NCBI GenBank assembly: GCA_002422305.1
Contig: DIUG01000039.1
Location: 1 to 7,028 of the forward strand
Length of the DNA: 7,028 nucleotides
Direction: 5' to 3'
Source of the DNA: Patescibacteria group bacterium UBA6164
Lineage (GTDB): Bacteria > Patescibacteriota > Gracilibacteria > BD1-5 > UBA6164
The notes under the pieces were generated by a model. The model ran no database searches. It saw only the letters and a program-made list of their open reading frames with translations, and was not told where the DNA came from. Positions 6,029 to 7,028 of this stretch are shown here, in pieces (within the stretch, counting starts at the first letter, position 1; every line of letters begins with the position of its first letter). The translations under genes were made by a program, and so were the position numbers.

Positions 6029-7028
6029 ATGGAAGATCAATTAAAATACTGTAATACAGTCACACAAACAGACAAAGTTATATTACTAGGTAATATTCCA
6101 GAAGATATAATGAATAGTATAAAACAATATGGAGTAAGACGTAGAAAAGGAGGAGGTGTATTTATACCAAAAATAAATAAAACAAAAGTAGAAGAAGTAC
6201 TAAATAGATGTAATTTATCTATAAAAACTGTGGAAAATAATCAAAATCCAATAAATAAAGAAAAAGTAAATATAGAATCTTATAATAAAACAGAATTATC
6301 AGATAATGACATAAAATTAGAAAAAATAAAACTTGAAAAAAGAAAATTAGAATTAGAAAAAAATCAATTAGAAAATGAAGAAAAAAAATTAATACAAAAT
6401 AATTATGATCCTCCAACTTTTACAAAAGATGAAATTTATGTAGCTATATCAAATGATATAGATAATAATGAAGAGATAGATGATGAAAAAGAAACAAATA
6501 TTGATTTAAATAAAAACTTAGATTTAAAATTAACTAAAAAATCTTCATCTAGTGATTTATACAATTTAGATAGTGATGGTTCTAAAGAACTAGAAAAATT
6601 TAATGGAAATACTTTTATAGATAATGATACTTTTAAAAATATAATTGAACATAAAAAAAGTATAGTTTCAGACATAAAAATAACTCCTTCTTTAAGTAGT
6701 AATAGTGAAAAAAATTTAATATCTAGTAATGAATCAATAGATTTAGATATAAAAGTAAATAATGATAGTTCCGATTATGACCAAAATTCAGATGATAATA
6801 AAAAAAATATCAGAAATATATCATATTCCGATTCTTCAGATGAATATTCCGATAAAGAATATGATATAAATCCAAGTCATAATTCTAAAAAATTAATAAT
6901 TAATTCTTCAGACGATGAATCTGAAATAGATTTGAGAAAAAATTATAAAATATATAATTCTTCGGACGATGAATCTGAATCAGATAAAGAAGTAAAATAT
7001 AACCCAAATAAAAAAATTAAAAAAGATG
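6029..7028 (+). CDS. Unrecognised protein: basic N-terminal module plus Ser/Asp/Glu-rich tail; cut off by window edge
   Basis: I translated 333 codons by hand from the ATG at 6029 to the window edge without a stop; the C-terminus is missing. The ATG is the first after an in-frame TAA (5999-6001). Residues about 16-61 look like a small folded module: KVILLGNIPEDIMNSIKQYG, then RRRKGGGVFIPKI (37-49) with a strongly basic Gly-rich turn, then an amphipathic helix. Residues 95-122 form a Lys/Glu/Leu-rich charged helix (KLEKIKLEKRKLELEK). From about 140 the chain is low-complexity, rich in Asn, Ser, Asp and Lys, with acidic clusters SSDDESE at 293-299 and 311-317 and a related SDSSDEYSD stretch before them. 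These fit the casein-kinase-2 consensus (Ser with acidic residues at +3). The family is not recognised; no enzyme motif or membrane segment is visible. It is divergent from the Rad50-like gene. The basic module may bind nucleic acid, which is inference only. Confidence 0.75.
   Translation, partial: MEDQLKYCNTVTQTDKVILLGNIPEDIMNSIKQYGVRRRKGGGVFIPKINKTKVEEVLNRCNLSIKTVENNQNPINKEKVNIESYNKTELSDNDIKLEKIKLEKRKLELEKNQLENEEKKLIQNNYDPPTFTKDEIYVAISNDIDNNEEIDDEKETNIDLNKNLDLKLTKKSSSSDLYNLDSDGSKELEKFNGNTFIDNDTFKNIIEHKKSIVSDIKITPSLSSNSEKNLISSNESIDLDIKVNNDSSDYDQNSDDNKKNIRNISYSDSSDEYSDKEYDINPSHNSKKLIINSSDDESEIDLRKNYKIYNSSDDESESDKEVKYNPNKKIKKD
6902..6985 (+). repeat. Two-copy 54-base-period coding repeat (SSDDESE module)
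   Basis: The 30-base segments at 6902-6931 and 6956-6985 differ at only a few positions and sit in the same reading frame 54 bases apart, each encoding N-SSDDESE-x-x-D. The first (residues 292-301) is followed by LRKNYKIY and the second by KEVKYNP. The sequence ends shortly after the second copy, so further copies may lie beyond the window. It looks like a short in-gene duplication of an acidic, potentially phosphorylated module. Confidence 0.75.

Noticed and set aside
6219..6675. Two minus-strand open frames of 65 and 79 codons near the right edge
   Set aside because: Both are antisense to the right-edge gene, which has an open frame of 333 codons; their hydrophobic composition comes from the complement of Lys/Glu/Asn codons.

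Overview
The window looks like a compact stretch of a very AT-rich nucleocytoplasmic large DNA virus (NCLDV, giant virus) genome, most plausibly of the Mimivirus/Klosneuvirus-like (Imitervirales) sort. Several things point there. It has a poxvirus A22-type RuvC-fold Holliday junction resolvase. It has a small protein whose C-terminal domain I recognise as a giant-virus family of unknown function, and an Asn/Tyr-rich membrane-anchored protein whose C-terminal block resembles NCLDV virion proteins. No introns are evident, intergenic gaps are only 35-75 bases, there are no Shine-Dalgarno sites, and AT-only hairpins sit on or beside the stop codons. Assignment to a named virus is not possible from the sequence alone, and the hairpin argument rests on analogy with Mimivirus.

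Layout, left to right: (1) minus-strand 1-601, the N-terminal 200 residues of an unrecognised coiled-coil protein running off the left edge; (2) a 56-base divergent promoter region with a short dyad; (3) plus-strand 658-1407, Holliday junction resolvase; (4) plus-strand 1443-2855, membrane-anchored probable virion protein; (5) plus-strand 2904-3428, a basic protein with 13 S-[P/V]-K-X tetrads followed by a conserved giant-virus domain; (6) minus-strand 3464-5953, a complete compact Rad50/SbcC-type ATPase with a zinc hook, convergent with the previous gene across a shared 12-bp hairpin; (7) a 75-base divergent promoter region; (8) plus-strand 6029-7028, the first 333 residues of an unrecognised protein with a small basic N-terminal module, a short charged helix and a long Ser/Asp/Glu-rich tail, running off the right edge. 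The two edge genes are open at the window boundary.

Functionally, two genes concern DNA ends and recombination intermediates (resolvase and Rad50-like ATPase), one is a candidate AT-rich DNA binder (SPKK array), and one is a candidate structural membrane protein. The mixed orientations and separate promoters argue against a single operon. A shared role in processing replicated concatemeric genomes is possible but is inference. No tRNA, CRISPR array, insertion sequence or intergenic stretch over 300 bases is present.
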